Assembly (NCBI RefSeq): GCF_019192735.1
Contig: NZ_JAHTKP010000020.1
Coordinates: forward strand, 62,001 to 126,000
Direction: 5' to 3'
DNA: 64,000 nucleotides
From: Kitasatospora aureofaciens
Lineage (GTDB): Bacteria; Actinomycetota; Actinomycetes; Streptomycetales; Streptomycetaceae
A program made the position numbers and the translations under genes. Below the pieces are notes generated by a model that saw nothing but the letters and a program-made list of their open reading frames with translations, made no database searches and had not been told where the DNA came from. This document shows positions 36,387 to 46,746 of this stretch, one piece after another; the stretch's first letter is position 1, and each line of letters begins with the position of its first letter.

Positions 36387-36830
36387 GTGGTCGTGGTGCC
36401 TGCGAGTGCCAGGTGGCTGGCCGGGGTGGCGGTCGCCGTCTTTCTGCTGCCGTTGGCGGTTATGGTGGGGACGTTCGGTGTCGCCTGGCCGTACTTCCAG
36501 GACCTGGTCGGGCTGGTCTGTCCCGCTGCCTGCGCCGTGCCGGTCTTCTATCGTGAGCGGAACCCGTTCCGGGTCGCCTGCGCGGCGGCCGGCGCCGTCG
36601 TCGCGGCCGTGTGGGTGCCGTTGGCGCTCATCGCCATATGGCCGGTGCTGGCACTCGGCTGCTGGTCCTGGTTCCTGCTCTGCCTGTTCCTGCCGATCGC
36701 CGCGATCACCGCGCTGATAGCCGCCTTCCAGCGGGCCCGTGGCGCCGAGTGCGGCCGGGTGGCGGCCGCACTCGGCTGGGCGGTGGGGGCGTTGTCGGTG
36801 ATCTGCTGGGTGTACGTGACGCTCTGCTAG
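36387..36830 (+). CDS. Small four-helix membrane protein, paralogue 2
   Basis: A 147-aa protein: WLAGVAVAVFLLPLAVMVGT, VGLVCPAACAVPVFY, VVAAVWVPLALIAIWPVLAL with LFLPIAAITALIAAFQRARG, and VGALSVICWVYVTLC. It is clearly homologous to the 34408 product. GTG 36387 has AGGGGG upstream; ATG 36369, inside the palindrome, would add six residues but has no ribosome site. Its stop codon shares CTAG with the stop of the opposing frame at 36827. Function unknown; both copies carry the same upstream operator-like element. Confidence 0.7.
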   Translation: MVVVPASARWLAGVAVAVFLLPLAVMVGTFGVAWPYFQDLVGLVCPAACAVPVFYRERNPFRVACAAAGAVVAAVWVPLALIAIWPVLALGCWSWFLLCLFLPIAAITALIAAFQRARGAECGRVAAALGWAVGALSVICWVYVTLC

Positions 36831-37075
36831 CCGGCGAAGCGCTCGCGCAGTGCGGCCAGGCCGGCCGTGAACACCCCGTGCACGAGCGCGGACGAGGCCT
36901 CGCGGTGCTCGCGCTCGACGTCGTACGTGGCGTTCCACTTGACGAAGGCGGCGTCGAGTTCGGTGACCGGGGTGACCCGCAGAGCTGCGGAGTTGCGGGG
37001 AGCGTGTGCGGTCGATCTTCCGCCCGGGTGGGGAACCGGGGTCGGGGGTGGGGCGTTGGGAGGCGCATGAGCCAT
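36827..37075 (-). CDS. Small protein or 5'-truncated remnant
   Basis: The last ~50 codons (VTELDAAFVKWNATYDVERE, then HREASSALVHGVFTAGLAAL) have almost exclusively G or C at third positions, so this strand is surely coding or was recently. The N-terminal part from ATG 37075 is proline-rich and less coding-like, and overlaps the start of the divergent acetyltransferase. Either an 82-aa gene or the 3' remnant of a longer one. No family recognised. Confidence 0.45.
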   Translation of the reverse strand: MAHAPPNAPPPTPVPHPGGRSTAHAPRNSAALRVTPVTELDAAFVKWNATYDVEREHREASSALVHGVFTAGLAALRERFAG

Positions 37076-37600
37076 GACGCAGTCACCCTTCGGCCGATGA
37101 CCGAGGCCGACCTTTCGCTGTTCGAAGCGCTGCTCTCCGACCCCGAGGCCTTGGGGGCGTTCCAGTGGTTCGGGTGGCGGGATCCGGGGCGGTTCCGGCG
37201 GCGGTGGGCGGAGAACGGGCTGCTCGCGGACGAGCAGTCGGTACTCACGGTGGCCTGTAGGGGCGAGTTCGCGGGATTCGTGTCCTGGCGGCGGGCGCGT
37301 GCCATGACCAGCGCCCCCTATTGGAACATCGGGATTCAGCTGCGCCCGGAGGCGCGGGGGCGGGGGATCGGCACGGAGGCCCAACGCCTGCTGGTGGAGT
37401 ACCTGTTCGCGCACACCCCGGTGATGCGACTGGAGGCGGACACCGAGGACACCAACCACGCCGAGCAGCGTGCGCTCGAGAAGTGCGGCTTCACGCGTGA
37501 GGGTGTGCAGCGGGCCATGACCTTCCGGGATGGCGAGTGGCGCGACGTCGTCCGCTACAGCCTCCTGCGCACGGACGTCAGGCCGGAGTTCGGACGCTAG
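37067..37600 (+). CDS. GNAT-family acetyltransferase (RimJ/RimL type)
   Basis: A 177-aa protein; ATG 37067 follows GGGAGG. The layout is that of RimJ/RimL-like enzymes: VTLRPMTEADLSLFEALLSD, the acetyl-CoA site LRPEARGRGIGTEAQRLLVE, RLEADTEDTNHAEQRALEKC and GFTREGVQRAMTFRDGEWRD. Possible substrates include ribosomal proteins, antibiotics or peptides, but none can be named. It ends 28 bases before the soxR stop on the other strand. Confidence 0.85.
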   Translation: MSHDAVTLRPMTEADLSLFEALLSDPEALGAFQWFGWRDPGRFRRRWAENGLLADEQSVLTVACRGEFAGFVSWRRARAMTSAPYWNIGIQLRPEARGRGIGTEAQRLLVEYLFAHTPVMRLEADTEDTNHAEQRALEKCGFTREGVQRAMTFRDGEWRDVVRYSLLRTDVRPEFGR

Positions 37601-37627
37601 GTGCCCCAACGGCCCTGCCGCAATGGG

Positions 37628-38155
37628 TCATTCCACGTCCGGACCGGTGGGGCCGGGTTCGGGGCCGCTCGCCGGGTCGCGGGTGAGCAGGTACCGGGCG
37701 CCGGGGCCGGTCGCGCCCGCGCGGTCGGCGGCGTTGTAGAGGGCGCAGCGGGACAGGGAGAGGCAGCCGCAGCCGATGCAGCCGGTGAGCTTGGCCTTCA
37801 GCCGCTCCAGTTCGGCGATCTGCTCGTCGATCCGGCTCTGCCACGAGGTGGCGACGGTGTCCCACTCGGCGCCGGTGGGGACGCGGTGCTCGGGGAGCCG
37901 GTCGAGCGCGACGCGCGCCTCGTCGAGGGAGAGGCCGACCCGCTGGGCGGCCCGGACGAAGGCGACCCGGCGCAGCGTGGTGCGGGTGTAGCGGCGCTGG
38001 CCGCCGGCGGTGCGGGTGGCGTGGATCAGGCCGAGGCTCTCGTAGTAGCGCAGGGCGGACGTGGCGAGGCCGCTGCGCTCGGCGAGCTGGCCGATGGTGA
38101 GCAGGTCGTGCCGGGACGGTCCGGGTGCGCGGCCGTGGTCGGGTGTCGCGGTCAT
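37628..38155 (-). CDS. soxR: Redox-sensitive regulator SoxR
   Basis: A 175-aa MerR-family activator. The helix-turn-helix is at residues about 18-45 (LLTIGQLAERSGLATSALRY), with the wing GGQRRYTRTTLRR, the dimerisation helix to about residue 125, and the [2Fe-2S] cysteine cluster CIGCGCLSLSRC (Cys126, 129, 131, 137). The spacing C-x2-C-x-C-x5-C is diagnostic of SoxR. Actinobacterial SoxR responds to redox-cycling metabolites rather than superoxide. ATG 38155 is close to a SoxR-like operator in the gap shared with the divergent transketolase gene. Confidence 0.95.
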   Translation of the reverse strand: MTATPDHGRAPGPSRHDLLTIGQLAERSGLATSALRYYESLGLIHATRTAGGQRRYTRTTLRRVAFVRAAQRVGLSLDEARVALDRLPEHRVPTGAEWDTVATSWQSRIDEQIAELERLKAKLTGCIGCGCLSLSRCALYNAADRAGATGPGARYLLTRDPASGPEPGPTGPDVE

Positions 38156-38174
38156 GGGAACCCACTGTAGTCGC

Positions 38175-38205
38175 TTGACTTCAAGCTGGCTTTAAGTTGC
38201 AGCAT
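38175..38205 (+). promoter_or_regulatory. SoxR/MerR-type promoter and operator
   Basis: The operator ACTTCAAGC-TG-GCTTTAAGT (38178-38197) is an inverted repeat with one mismatched pair. It sits between a TTGACT -35 (38175-38180) and a -10-like CAGCAT (38200-38205), 19 bp apart, the elongated spacing typical of MerR-activated promoters. The expected start is at or beside ATG 38213, so the mRNA would be leaderless. Confidence 0.65.
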
Positions 38206-38212
38206 CGTGGTC

Positions 38213-38926
38213 ATGACGACGAACGCGATCAACCCGAGCACCGCCGCCCCCCGCTTCGAGGACCTCCCGGGGCTGATGGGCCTGATGACCGGCGACGAGA
38301 AGCACGGCCCCGCCGCCACCTCCACCCTGGACGCGCTCTGGGTGCTGTACGACCGGGTGCTGCGGGTGACCCCGGCCACGGCCGAGGCGCAGGACCGGGA
38401 CCGCTTCCTGCTCTCCAAGGGCCACGGCCCGATGGCGTACTACGCGGTGCTGGCCGCCAAGGGCTTCATCGACCCGGAGGTGCTGCCGAGCTTCGGCGCG
38501 TACGACTCGCCGCTCGGCCACCACCCGGACCGCACGCTGATCCCGGGCGTCGAGATCGCCTCCGGCTCGCTCGGGCACGGGCTGCCGCTGGGCGTCGGTA
38601 CGGCGCTGGGGCTGCGGGCCCAGGGGCTGACCGACCCGGCGGTGTGGGTGCTGGTCGGGGACGCGGAGTTCGACGAGGGCTCCAACCACGAGGCGGTGGC
38701 CTTCGCCGGCGCGTACGGGCTGGAGCGGCTGCACGTGGTGGTGATCGACAACTCCTCGGCCACGCACGGCTGGCAGGGCGGCATTGCGGCCCGGTTCGCG
38801 GCCGAGGGCTGGTCGGCGGAGACGGTGGACGGCCGCGACCACGAGGCGCTCCACGCCGCCTGCACCGCCGCACACCCGGGCCGCCCGCGGGTCGTGGTGG
38901 CCCGGGTCGAGCCCAAGAACTCCTGA
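38213..38926 (+). CDS. Transketolase N-terminal (ThDP-binding) subunit
   Basis: A 237-aa protein corresponding to the N-terminal third of transketolase. It has DRFLLSKGHGPMAYYAVLAA, the GSLGHGLPLGVGTALG segment and the thiamine-diphosphate/Mg motif GDAEFDEGSNHEA, followed by VVVIDNSSATHGWQG. It pairs with the 39014 gene, which supplies the pyrimidine and C-terminal parts, together making a split transketolase like those found in sugar-modifying or secondary-metabolism clusters. ATG 38213 has no ribosome site; GTG 38207 in frame is less likely. Confidence 0.88.
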   Translation: MTTNAINPSTAAPRFEDLPGLMGLMTGDEKHGPAATSTLDALWVLYDRVLRVTPATAEAQDRDRFLLSKGHGPMAYYAVLAAKGFIDPEVLPSFGAYDSPLGHHPDRTLIPGVEIASGSLGHGLPLGVGTALGLRAQGLTDPAVWVLVGDAEFDEGSNHEAVAFAGAYGLERLHVVVIDNSSATHGWQGGIAARFAAEGWSAETVDGRDHEALHAACTAAHPGRPRVVVARVEPKNS

Positions 38927-38948
38927 GCGCCGGGCGCAAGAACTCCTG
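38914..38948. repeat. Short direct repeat across the stop of the N-subunit gene
   Basis: CAAGAACTCCTG occurs at 38914-38925 and again at 38937-38948, 23 bases apart. The first copy encodes the last codons and the second is intergenic, suggesting a small tandem duplication. Confidence 0.6.
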
Positions 38949-39013
38949 CGCCCCACAGCACTCCCGCGCCCGACACCGCTCCCAATCACACCTCAAAACA
39001 AGGGACTTGAACG

Positions 39014-39907
39014 ATGGAAACCATGCGCGAGCGCTTCTTCGACGTCACCGCCGACCTGCTGGACGCGGACCCGCGCGTCGCCCTGGTCCTCGCCGACATC
39101 AGCGCGGCCTCCTTCGCCGCGGCGGCCGAGCGGCACCCGGACCGGGTGATCAACGTCGGCATCCGCGAGCAGCTGCTGATCGGCGCGGCCGGCGGCCTGG
39201 CGCTGACCGGGCTGCGCCCGATCGCGCACACCTTCGCCAGCTTCCTGGTCGAACGGCCCTTCGAGCAGGTCAAGTTGGACCTGGTCCACCAGGGCGTCGG
39301 CGCGGTGCTGGTGAGCGCGGCCGGCTCGTACGACTGGCCGGCCGGCGGCCGGACCCACATGTCGCCGGGCGACGTCGCGCTGCTGGACACCCTGCCGGGC
39401 TGGACGGTCCACGTGCCGGGCCACCCGGACGAGGCCGAGACGCTGCTGCGGCACGCCGCCGCCGACGGCGACCGCAACGTCTACGTCCGGCTCTCGGCGC
39501 ACCAGAACGCGGAGGCCGTGCCGGTCGAGCCGGGCCGGTTCACCACCGTGCGCCGGGGCTCGGGCGGGGTGGTGCTCGCGGTCGGACCGATGCTGGACGC
39601 GGTGCTGGCGGCCACCGAGGGCCTGGACGTCACCGTGCTGTACGCGGCGACGGTCCGCCCGTTCGACGCGGCCGGGCTGCGCGCGGCGCTGGGGGACCGG
39701 CCGGACGTGGTGCTGGTCGAGCCGTACCTGGCCGGGACCTCCGCCAACGAGGCGCACGAGGCGCTGGCCGACCGCCCGCACCGGGTGCTGGCCCTGGGCG
39801 TGCCGCGCGAGGAGCACCGGCACTACGGCTCGATTCCCGAGCACCTGGCCGCCTACGGCCTGGACGCGGCGTCGCTGCGGGAGCGGATCGCCACCTTCCT
39901 CTGGTGA
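39014..39907 (+). CDS. Transketolase C-terminal (pyrimidine) subunit
   Basis: A 297-aa protein with the pyrimidine-domain features VALVLADISAASFAAAAERH, the catalytic glutamate in INVGIREQLLIGAAGGLALT and PIAHTFASFLVERPFEQVKLD, then the C-terminal domain (VTVLYAATVRPFDAAGLRAA, VLVEPYLAGTS). ATG 39014 has AAGGGA nine bases upstream. It lies 87 bases after the N-subunit gene and is probably co-transcribed. In the family the two subunits transfer two-carbon units between sugar phosphates; the actual substrate here is open. Confidence 0.88.
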   Translation: METMRERFFDVTADLLDADPRVALVLADISAASFAAAAERHPDRVINVGIREQLLIGAAGGLALTGLRPIAHTFASFLVERPFEQVKLDLVHQGVGAVLVSAAGSYDWPAGGRTHMSPGDVALLDTLPGWTVHVPGHPDEAETLLRHAAADGDRNVYVRLSAHQNAEAVPVEPGRFTTVRRGSGGVVLAVGPMLDAVLAATEGLDVTVLYAATVRPFDAAGLRAALGDRPDVVLVEPYLAGTSANEAHEALADRPHRVLALGVPREEHRHYGSIPEHLAAYGLDAASLRERIATFLW

Positions 39908-39908
39908 C

Positions 39909-41639
39909 TCAGGTGAGGATCACGGCCACGGCGTCCGCCCCCAGCCGCACCGCAGAGCCGGCGAGCGTGGCCGCCCCGAAGGCCGCGACCACCTCCCGCC
40001 CGGCACCGTCCAGCGGCAGCGCGGCCTCGGCGGTCCCCAGGTTGACCGCCACCCGGTACGGCCCCCGGTGCACCACCAGCCACCGCGCCGCCTCGTCGTA
40101 CGCCACCCGCACCGCGCCGAGGTCCGGGCCGGAGAGCTCCGGCCTGGCCCGCCGCAGCCGGACCAACGTCCGGTACCAGACGAGGAGTTCGGCGTGCGGG
40201 GCGCGCCGCAGCTCGGTCCAGTCGAGGACGGAACGCAGCACGGTGGCCGGCTCCTGCGGGTCCGGGACAGCGTCGGCGTGCCAGCCGTGCTCGGCGAACT
40301 CCCGCCGCCGGCCCTGCCGGACGGCCTCGGCGAGGCCGGGGTCGGTGTGGTCGGTGAAGTACTGCCAGGGGGTGGCGGCGCCCCACTCCTCGCCCATGAA
40401 CAGCATCGGGGTGAACGGCGAGGTGAGCACCAGCGCGGCGCCGCAGGCGAGCCGCCCGGGGGAGAGCGTGGTGGAGAGCCGGTCCCCGAGCGCCCGGTTG
40501 CCGATCTGGTCGTGGGTCTGCAGGTAGCCGAGCAGCCGGTGCCCGGCCGCCGGGGCGAACGGCCGCCCGTGGCTGCGCCCGCGGAAGGTGGACCAGGTGC
40601 CGTCGTGGAAGAACCCGCGGGTGAGCGTCTTCGCGACGGCGGCGAGCGGGGCGTGCGCGAAGTCGCCGTAGTAGCCGTGGGATTCGCCCGTCAGGGCGGT
40701 GTGCACGGCGTGGTGGAAGTCGTCGCTCCACTGGGCGGTGAGGCCATGGCCGCCGGCCTCGCGCGGGGCGGTGGTGCGCGGGGTGTTGAGGTCGGATTCG
40801 GCGATCAGGAACAGCGGGCGGTTGCCGGCGACCGCCAACGTCTCGACCTCGCGGGAGAGTTCCTCCAGGAAGTGCACCGCCCGGTCGTCCGCGAGGGCGT
40901 GCACGGCATCCAGCCGTAGCCCGTCGATCCGGTAGTCACGCAGCCAGGCGAGGGCGCTGCCGATCAGATAGCGGCGCACCTCGTCGGAGCCGGGCGCATC
41001 CAGGTTGACGGCGGACCCCCACGGCGTGTGGTGCCGGTCGGTGAAGTACGGGCCGTACGCGGGAAGGTAGTTGCCGGACGGGCCGAGGTGGTTGTGGACG
41101 ACGTCCAGGATCACCCCGAGGCCCTTGCGGTGCGCCGCGTCGACGAACCGCTTCAGCCCCTCCGGCCCGCCGTACGGCTCGTGGACGGCCCACAGCGAGA
41201 CGCCGTCGTAGCCCCAGCCGTGCTTGCCGGGGAACGGGCAGACCGGCATCAGCTCGACGAAGTCGACGCCCAACTCAACGATGTGGTCCAGGTGTTCGGC
41301 TGCTGCGTCGAAGGTGCCGCGGGCCGTGAAGGTGCCGACGTGCAGCTCGTAGACCACCGCCCCGGGCAGCGGACGGCCGCGCCAGCCGGTCTTTGACCAG
41401 CGGAACGCGGCGTGGTCGACGGGCCGGCTGGGCCCGTCCGGGCCGTGCGGCTGCCGGGGCGAGCGCGGGTCGGGCAGCGGCGGGCCGCCGTCCAGGCGGA
41501 AGGCGTAGTCGCCCTCCGGCGCCTCGCCCGACCACCAGCCGTCGCGGTCGGCGCAGCGGGCCAACGCGTAGGAGGCGCCGTCGACTTCGACCTCCACGCG
41601 GTCGGCGGCCAGGGGTGCCCACACCTCGTACCGGTTCAC
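39909..41639 (-). CDS. treZ: Malto-oligosyltrehalose trehalohydrolase
   Basis: A 576-aa GH13 enzyme that releases trehalose from maltooligosyl-trehalose. It has an N-terminal CBM48/early-set domain (residues about 1-100), the family-specific HVGTFTARGTFDAAAEHLDH segment and the GH13 regions DVVHNHLGPSGNY, DGLRLDAVHAL (nucleophile Asp), FLIAESD (acid/base Glu) and LLGYLQTHDQIGN. GTG 41639 overlaps the upstream treY stop (GTGA), so the two are translationally coupled, and a purine-rich AAGGAAGGG precedes it. The C-terminal beta-domain ends at the stop two bases from the convergent transketolase gene. Confidence 0.95.
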   Translation of the reverse strand: MNRYEVWAPLAADRVEVEVDGASYALARCADRDGWWSGEAPEGDYAFRLDGGPPLPDPRSPRQPHGPDGPSRPVDHAAFRWSKTGWRGRPLPGAVVYELHVGTFTARGTFDAAAEHLDHIVELGVDFVELMPVCPFPGKHGWGYDGVSLWAVHEPYGGPEGLKRFVDAAHRKGLGVILDVVHNHLGPSGNYLPAYGPYFTDRHHTPWGSAVNLDAPGSDEVRRYLIGSALAWLRDYRIDGLRLDAVHALADDRAVHFLEELSREVETLAVAGNRPLFLIAESDLNTPRTTAPREAGGHGLTAQWSDDFHHAVHTALTGESHGYYGDFAHAPLAAVAKTLTRGFFHDGTWSTFRGRSHGRPFAPAAGHRLLGYLQTHDQIGNRALGDRLSTTLSPGRLACGAALVLTSPFTPMLFMGEEWGAATPWQYFTDHTDPGLAEAVRQGRRREFAEHGWHADAVPDPQEPATVLRSVLDWTELRRAPHAELLVWYRTLVRLRRARPELSGPDLGAVRVAYDEAARWLVVHRGPYRVAVNLGTAEAALPLDGAGREVVAAFGAATLAGSAVRLGADAVAVILT

Positions 41640-44104
41640 GCCCGGCCCTTCCTTGTCAGCAGCGCCACCGGGTACGTCGCCAGCAGCTCGGCGACGGGCA
41701 GGACGCCCGCCGGGTACGTCCGCAGGGTCAGCTCGTCCGTCCACGGTCCGCCCGCCGGCAGCTCCAGGACGGTGTCCCGCCAGCCGCCCGCCCGCTCCAG
41801 GCCGTACGGCAGGCGGGTGACGGCGGTGACCACGTCGTCGCCGCGGGCGAAGGCGAGCAGGTGGTCGGAGGAGAGGTCGACGGCGGCCAGCGGCCGGTAG
41901 GGGCCGAGCGGGCGGGAACGCCGCAGGTGCAGCGCCGTCGCGGTGAGGTGCAGTTTCTCCCGGGCGAGGTCGCCGGGGCGCGGGAAGGCCGCGTCGGTGA
42001 GCCGGACGGCGAACGCGCCGAGGTCGACCACGCCCCGGTTGTCCGGGTCGACGAGGGTGTACAGCGGCTCCTCGCTGCCCTGGTAGAGGTCGGGCACGCC
42101 GGGCATGGTGAGGTGCAGCAGCGCAGCGGAGAGCGTGTTGGACCGGGCGTACGGGGCGAGGGCGTGCACCCGGCCCTCGATGCGGGGGAGCAGTCCGGGG
42201 TGGCCGTAGACGGCGCGGGCGCGGTCGGCGAGCGCGTGCTCGAAGCGGGCGTCGGGGGCGGTCCACGAGGTGTGCACCTTGGCCTCGCGGGCGGCCTTGA
42301 GCAGGGCGGCGACCAGGCGGTCCGGGTCGATCGGCCAGGCGGCGACGAGGGTGTGCCAGAGCAGCCAGTCGCCGTCCCGGTCGCCGCCGGGCCCGGCCGC
42401 GGCGGACCAGGCGGCGGCCTCGGCGGCCCAGGCCTCGGGCTGTTCGGCGAGCACGGCGAGCCGGGCGCGGGCGTCGGCGCTGCGCTTGGTGTCGTGGGTG
42501 GAGAGCGCGGTCATGCTGTGCGGCCAGGCGCGTTCCAGGTACCGGCACCAGTCGTGGAACCCGGCGGGGTGCAGGCCGGGCCGGGCGGGATCGCCGCCGA
42601 CCTCGTTGAGGCCGGGCAGGGCGTTCCACCGGTAGAACGCGGTGTCCTCGACGCCCTTGGCGGCGACGGCGGCGGCGGTCTGTGCGAAGCGGACGCAGAA
42701 CTCGTCCTTCTCCGGGCCGCGCCCCAGGTCGCCGAGCGCCAGGGCGGCGACCAGCCGGTCCGTCGGGTCCGCCGAGCCGTTCAGCGCCGCCCGCAGCTGC
42801 TCGGCGGATTCCTCCGGTACGGGCTCCCCGGGCCGCGCGTACGGCCGGTACGCCGGGTAGCCGGTGAGCAGTCGCTGCAGCGAGTGTCGCAGCTGCCAGG
42901 GCGCGTGGTCGGCGTACGCGGGCTCGGCGGCCCCGATCCGCACCGCGAGCCGGACCAGCCGCTCGACCTCGGCCGCCAGCTCGCCGTGCGGCCCGGTCAT
43001 CTCGGCCCGTCCGCGCCGGGCCGTGGCCACCGCCGGGTGGGGGTCCTGGCAGGGCTCGTGCCCGGGACCGCCGCTCACGAACGCCTCGTACGCCCCTGCC
43101 AGCCGGCAGGCGCCCGCGTGGTCGGTGAGCACGCCGTCGATCCGGCGCAGCGCGTCGTAGCCGGTGGTGCCGGCGCACGGCCAGTCGGCGGGCAGGCGCT
43201 CGTCCCCGGTGAGGATCTTCTCGACGACGGTGTACGCGCCGCCGGTGGCCTCGGCGAGGCGGCGCAGGTAGCCGCGCGGGTCGGCGAGCCCGTCGGGGTG
43301 GTCGATCCGGAAGCCGTCCAGGACGCCGTCGGCGTGCAGGCGCAGCAGTACGGCGTGGGTGGCGGCGAACACCTCGGGTTCCTCGACCCGGACGGCGATC
43401 AGCTCGTTGACGGTGAAGAAGCGCCGGTAGTTCAGCTCGGTGCGGGCCAGGCGCCACCAGGCGAGCCGGTACCACTGCCGGGCGAGCAGTTCGGTGAGCG
43501 GCAGCCCCTCGGTGCCGGGCCGCAGCGGCAGCGCGTGGTCGTGGTAGCGCAGTACGTCGCCGTCCACCACGAGCCGGTCCAGGACGGCCCCGAGCCGGTC
43601 GCCGAGCAGCGGCAGCAGCACCCGGCCGCGCCCGGGGGCGTCCGCCGGGCCGGGCTGGGCGGCCCAGTCGATGTCGAACCAGCGCGCGTACGGCGAGTCG
43701 GGCCCGTCCCGCAGGACCTCCCAGAGCGGCGCGTTGAGCTGCTCGGGGACGGGCACGGCCATGTGGTTGGGCACGACGTCGGCGATCAGCCGCAGGCCGT
43801 GCGGGTGCGCGGCGGCGGCCAGCTCGCGCAGGGCGGCCTCGCCGCCGAGCTGCTCGCTGATCCGGCCGTGGTCCACGGTGTCGTAGCCGTGGGTGGAGCC
43901 GGGGGCGGCCTCCAGCAGGGGGGAGAGGTGCAGGTGGGAGACGCCGAGGGCGGCCAGGTAGGGGACGGCGGCGGTGGCGTCGCGGAGGGTGAAGCCGGGC
44001 TGGAGCTGGAGGCGGTAGCTGGCGGTGGGTGTGCCGGGAGGGGGTGTGCCGGGAGTGGGGGCAGCGGCCGGGCGGGGCTGCGCGGGCTCGGCGGCGGAGG
44101 TCAT
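41636..44104 (-). CDS. treY: Malto-oligosyltrehalose synthase
   Basis: An 822-aa GH13 enzyme that converts the reducing-end alpha-1,4 bond of maltodextrin to alpha,alpha-1,1. Motifs: PTASYRLQLQPGFTLRDATA, SHLHLSPLLEAAPGSTHGYD, LIADVVPNHMAVP, DGFRIDHPDGLADPRGYLRR and the acid/base segment YTVVEKILTGDERLP. The large internal insertions and MTALSTHDTKRSADARARLA are TreY-specific. The start at ATG 44104 follows a short Ala/Pro-rich leader (PAAAPTPGTPPPGTP). It lies 96 bases downstream of glgX and overlaps treZ by four bases. Confidence 0.95.
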   Translation of the reverse strand: MTSAAEPAQPRPAAAPTPGTPPPGTPTASYRLQLQPGFTLRDATAAVPYLAALGVSHLHLSPLLEAAPGSTHGYDTVDHGRISEQLGGEAALRELAAAAHPHGLRLIADVVPNHMAVPVPEQLNAPLWEVLRDGPDSPYARWFDIDWAAQPGPADAPGRGRVLLPLLGDRLGAVLDRLVVDGDVLRYHDHALPLRPGTEGLPLTELLARQWYRLAWWRLARTELNYRRFFTVNELIAVRVEEPEVFAATHAVLLRLHADGVLDGFRIDHPDGLADPRGYLRRLAEATGGAYTVVEKILTGDERLPADWPCAGTTGYDALRRIDGVLTDHAGACRLAGAYEAFVSGGPGHEPCQDPHPAVATARRGRAEMTGPHGELAAEVERLVRLAVRIGAAEPAYADHAPWQLRHSLQRLLTGYPAYRPYARPGEPVPEESAEQLRAALNGSADPTDRLVAALALGDLGRGPEKDEFCVRFAQTAAAVAAKGVEDTAFYRWNALPGLNEVGGDPARPGLHPAGFHDWCRYLERAWPHSMTALSTHDTKRSADARARLAVLAEQPEAWAAEAAAWSAAAGPGGDRDGDWLLWHTLVAAWPIDPDRLVAALLKAAREAKVHTSWTAPDARFEHALADRARAVYGHPGLLPRIEGRVHALAPYARSNTLSAALLHLTMPGVPDLYQGSEEPLYTLVDPDNRGVVDLGAFAVRLTDAAFPRPGDLAREKLHLTATALHLRRSRPLGPYRPLAAVDLSSDHLLAFARGDDVVTAVTRLPYGLERAGGWRDTVLELPAGGPWTDELTLRTYPAGVLPVAELLATYPVALLTRKGRA

Positions 44105-44200
44105 AGGTCCATCAGTACCCGGGGGAGCCCGCCGCCAAGACCCGTTGCTGACCCGAACAGGTGACCGCGGGCGTGGCGAGGCGGGTGGGTGCCTCGGCGT

Positions 44201-46348
<2,148 letters not shown>

Positions 46349-46746
46349 GAGTCCTCAACTTCCTTGTCGCCAACGGAAACTGATGTGTAGTCCCAGAACC
46401 AGCGGCTCTCTTCCCGGCCGGGCGGCCGGGCATGTGCGGCGGTCGCGCGCCGTGACGCACGGCACAGTCCGCATACTCCCCGAGATACTCCCCGAGCCTT
46501 CCCCCGGCGGCCGGGACATGTGTCCCCGGTTCGCCCGAACGGGCGTCCGGCGGGTATTCCTGTGATGAGTGGGCCTGGTGGTGTCGTCGCGCCCCTCGGT
46601 CAACCGGCTGCGGACGGCTCACGGCGGGCAGTACCCTTGATCGTCCGGCCGCCCCCGCGTTCGTGGCGATCCATCAGCAGACCGATCCATCAGCAGACCC
46701 CGGCAGGACCCAGGCAGTACGCAGAAGCAACCAGATGAGGTGGCGC
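46349..46746. promoter_or_regulatory. Divergent promoter region of glgX and the HEPN gene
   Basis: This gap of about 400 bp has several repeats: a 12-bp unit ATACTCCCCGAG twice in tandem (46473-46496) and an inverted repeat GGGACA-TG-TGTCCC (46513-46526). It probably contains the promoters of both genes, but hexamers cannot be fixed. No gene seen. Confidence 0.45.

Noticed and set aside
39909..43475. Single 1,188-residue fusion of TreY and TreZ
   Set aside because: The first ~610 residues are an out-of-frame reading of treY; TreZ starts at GTG 41639.
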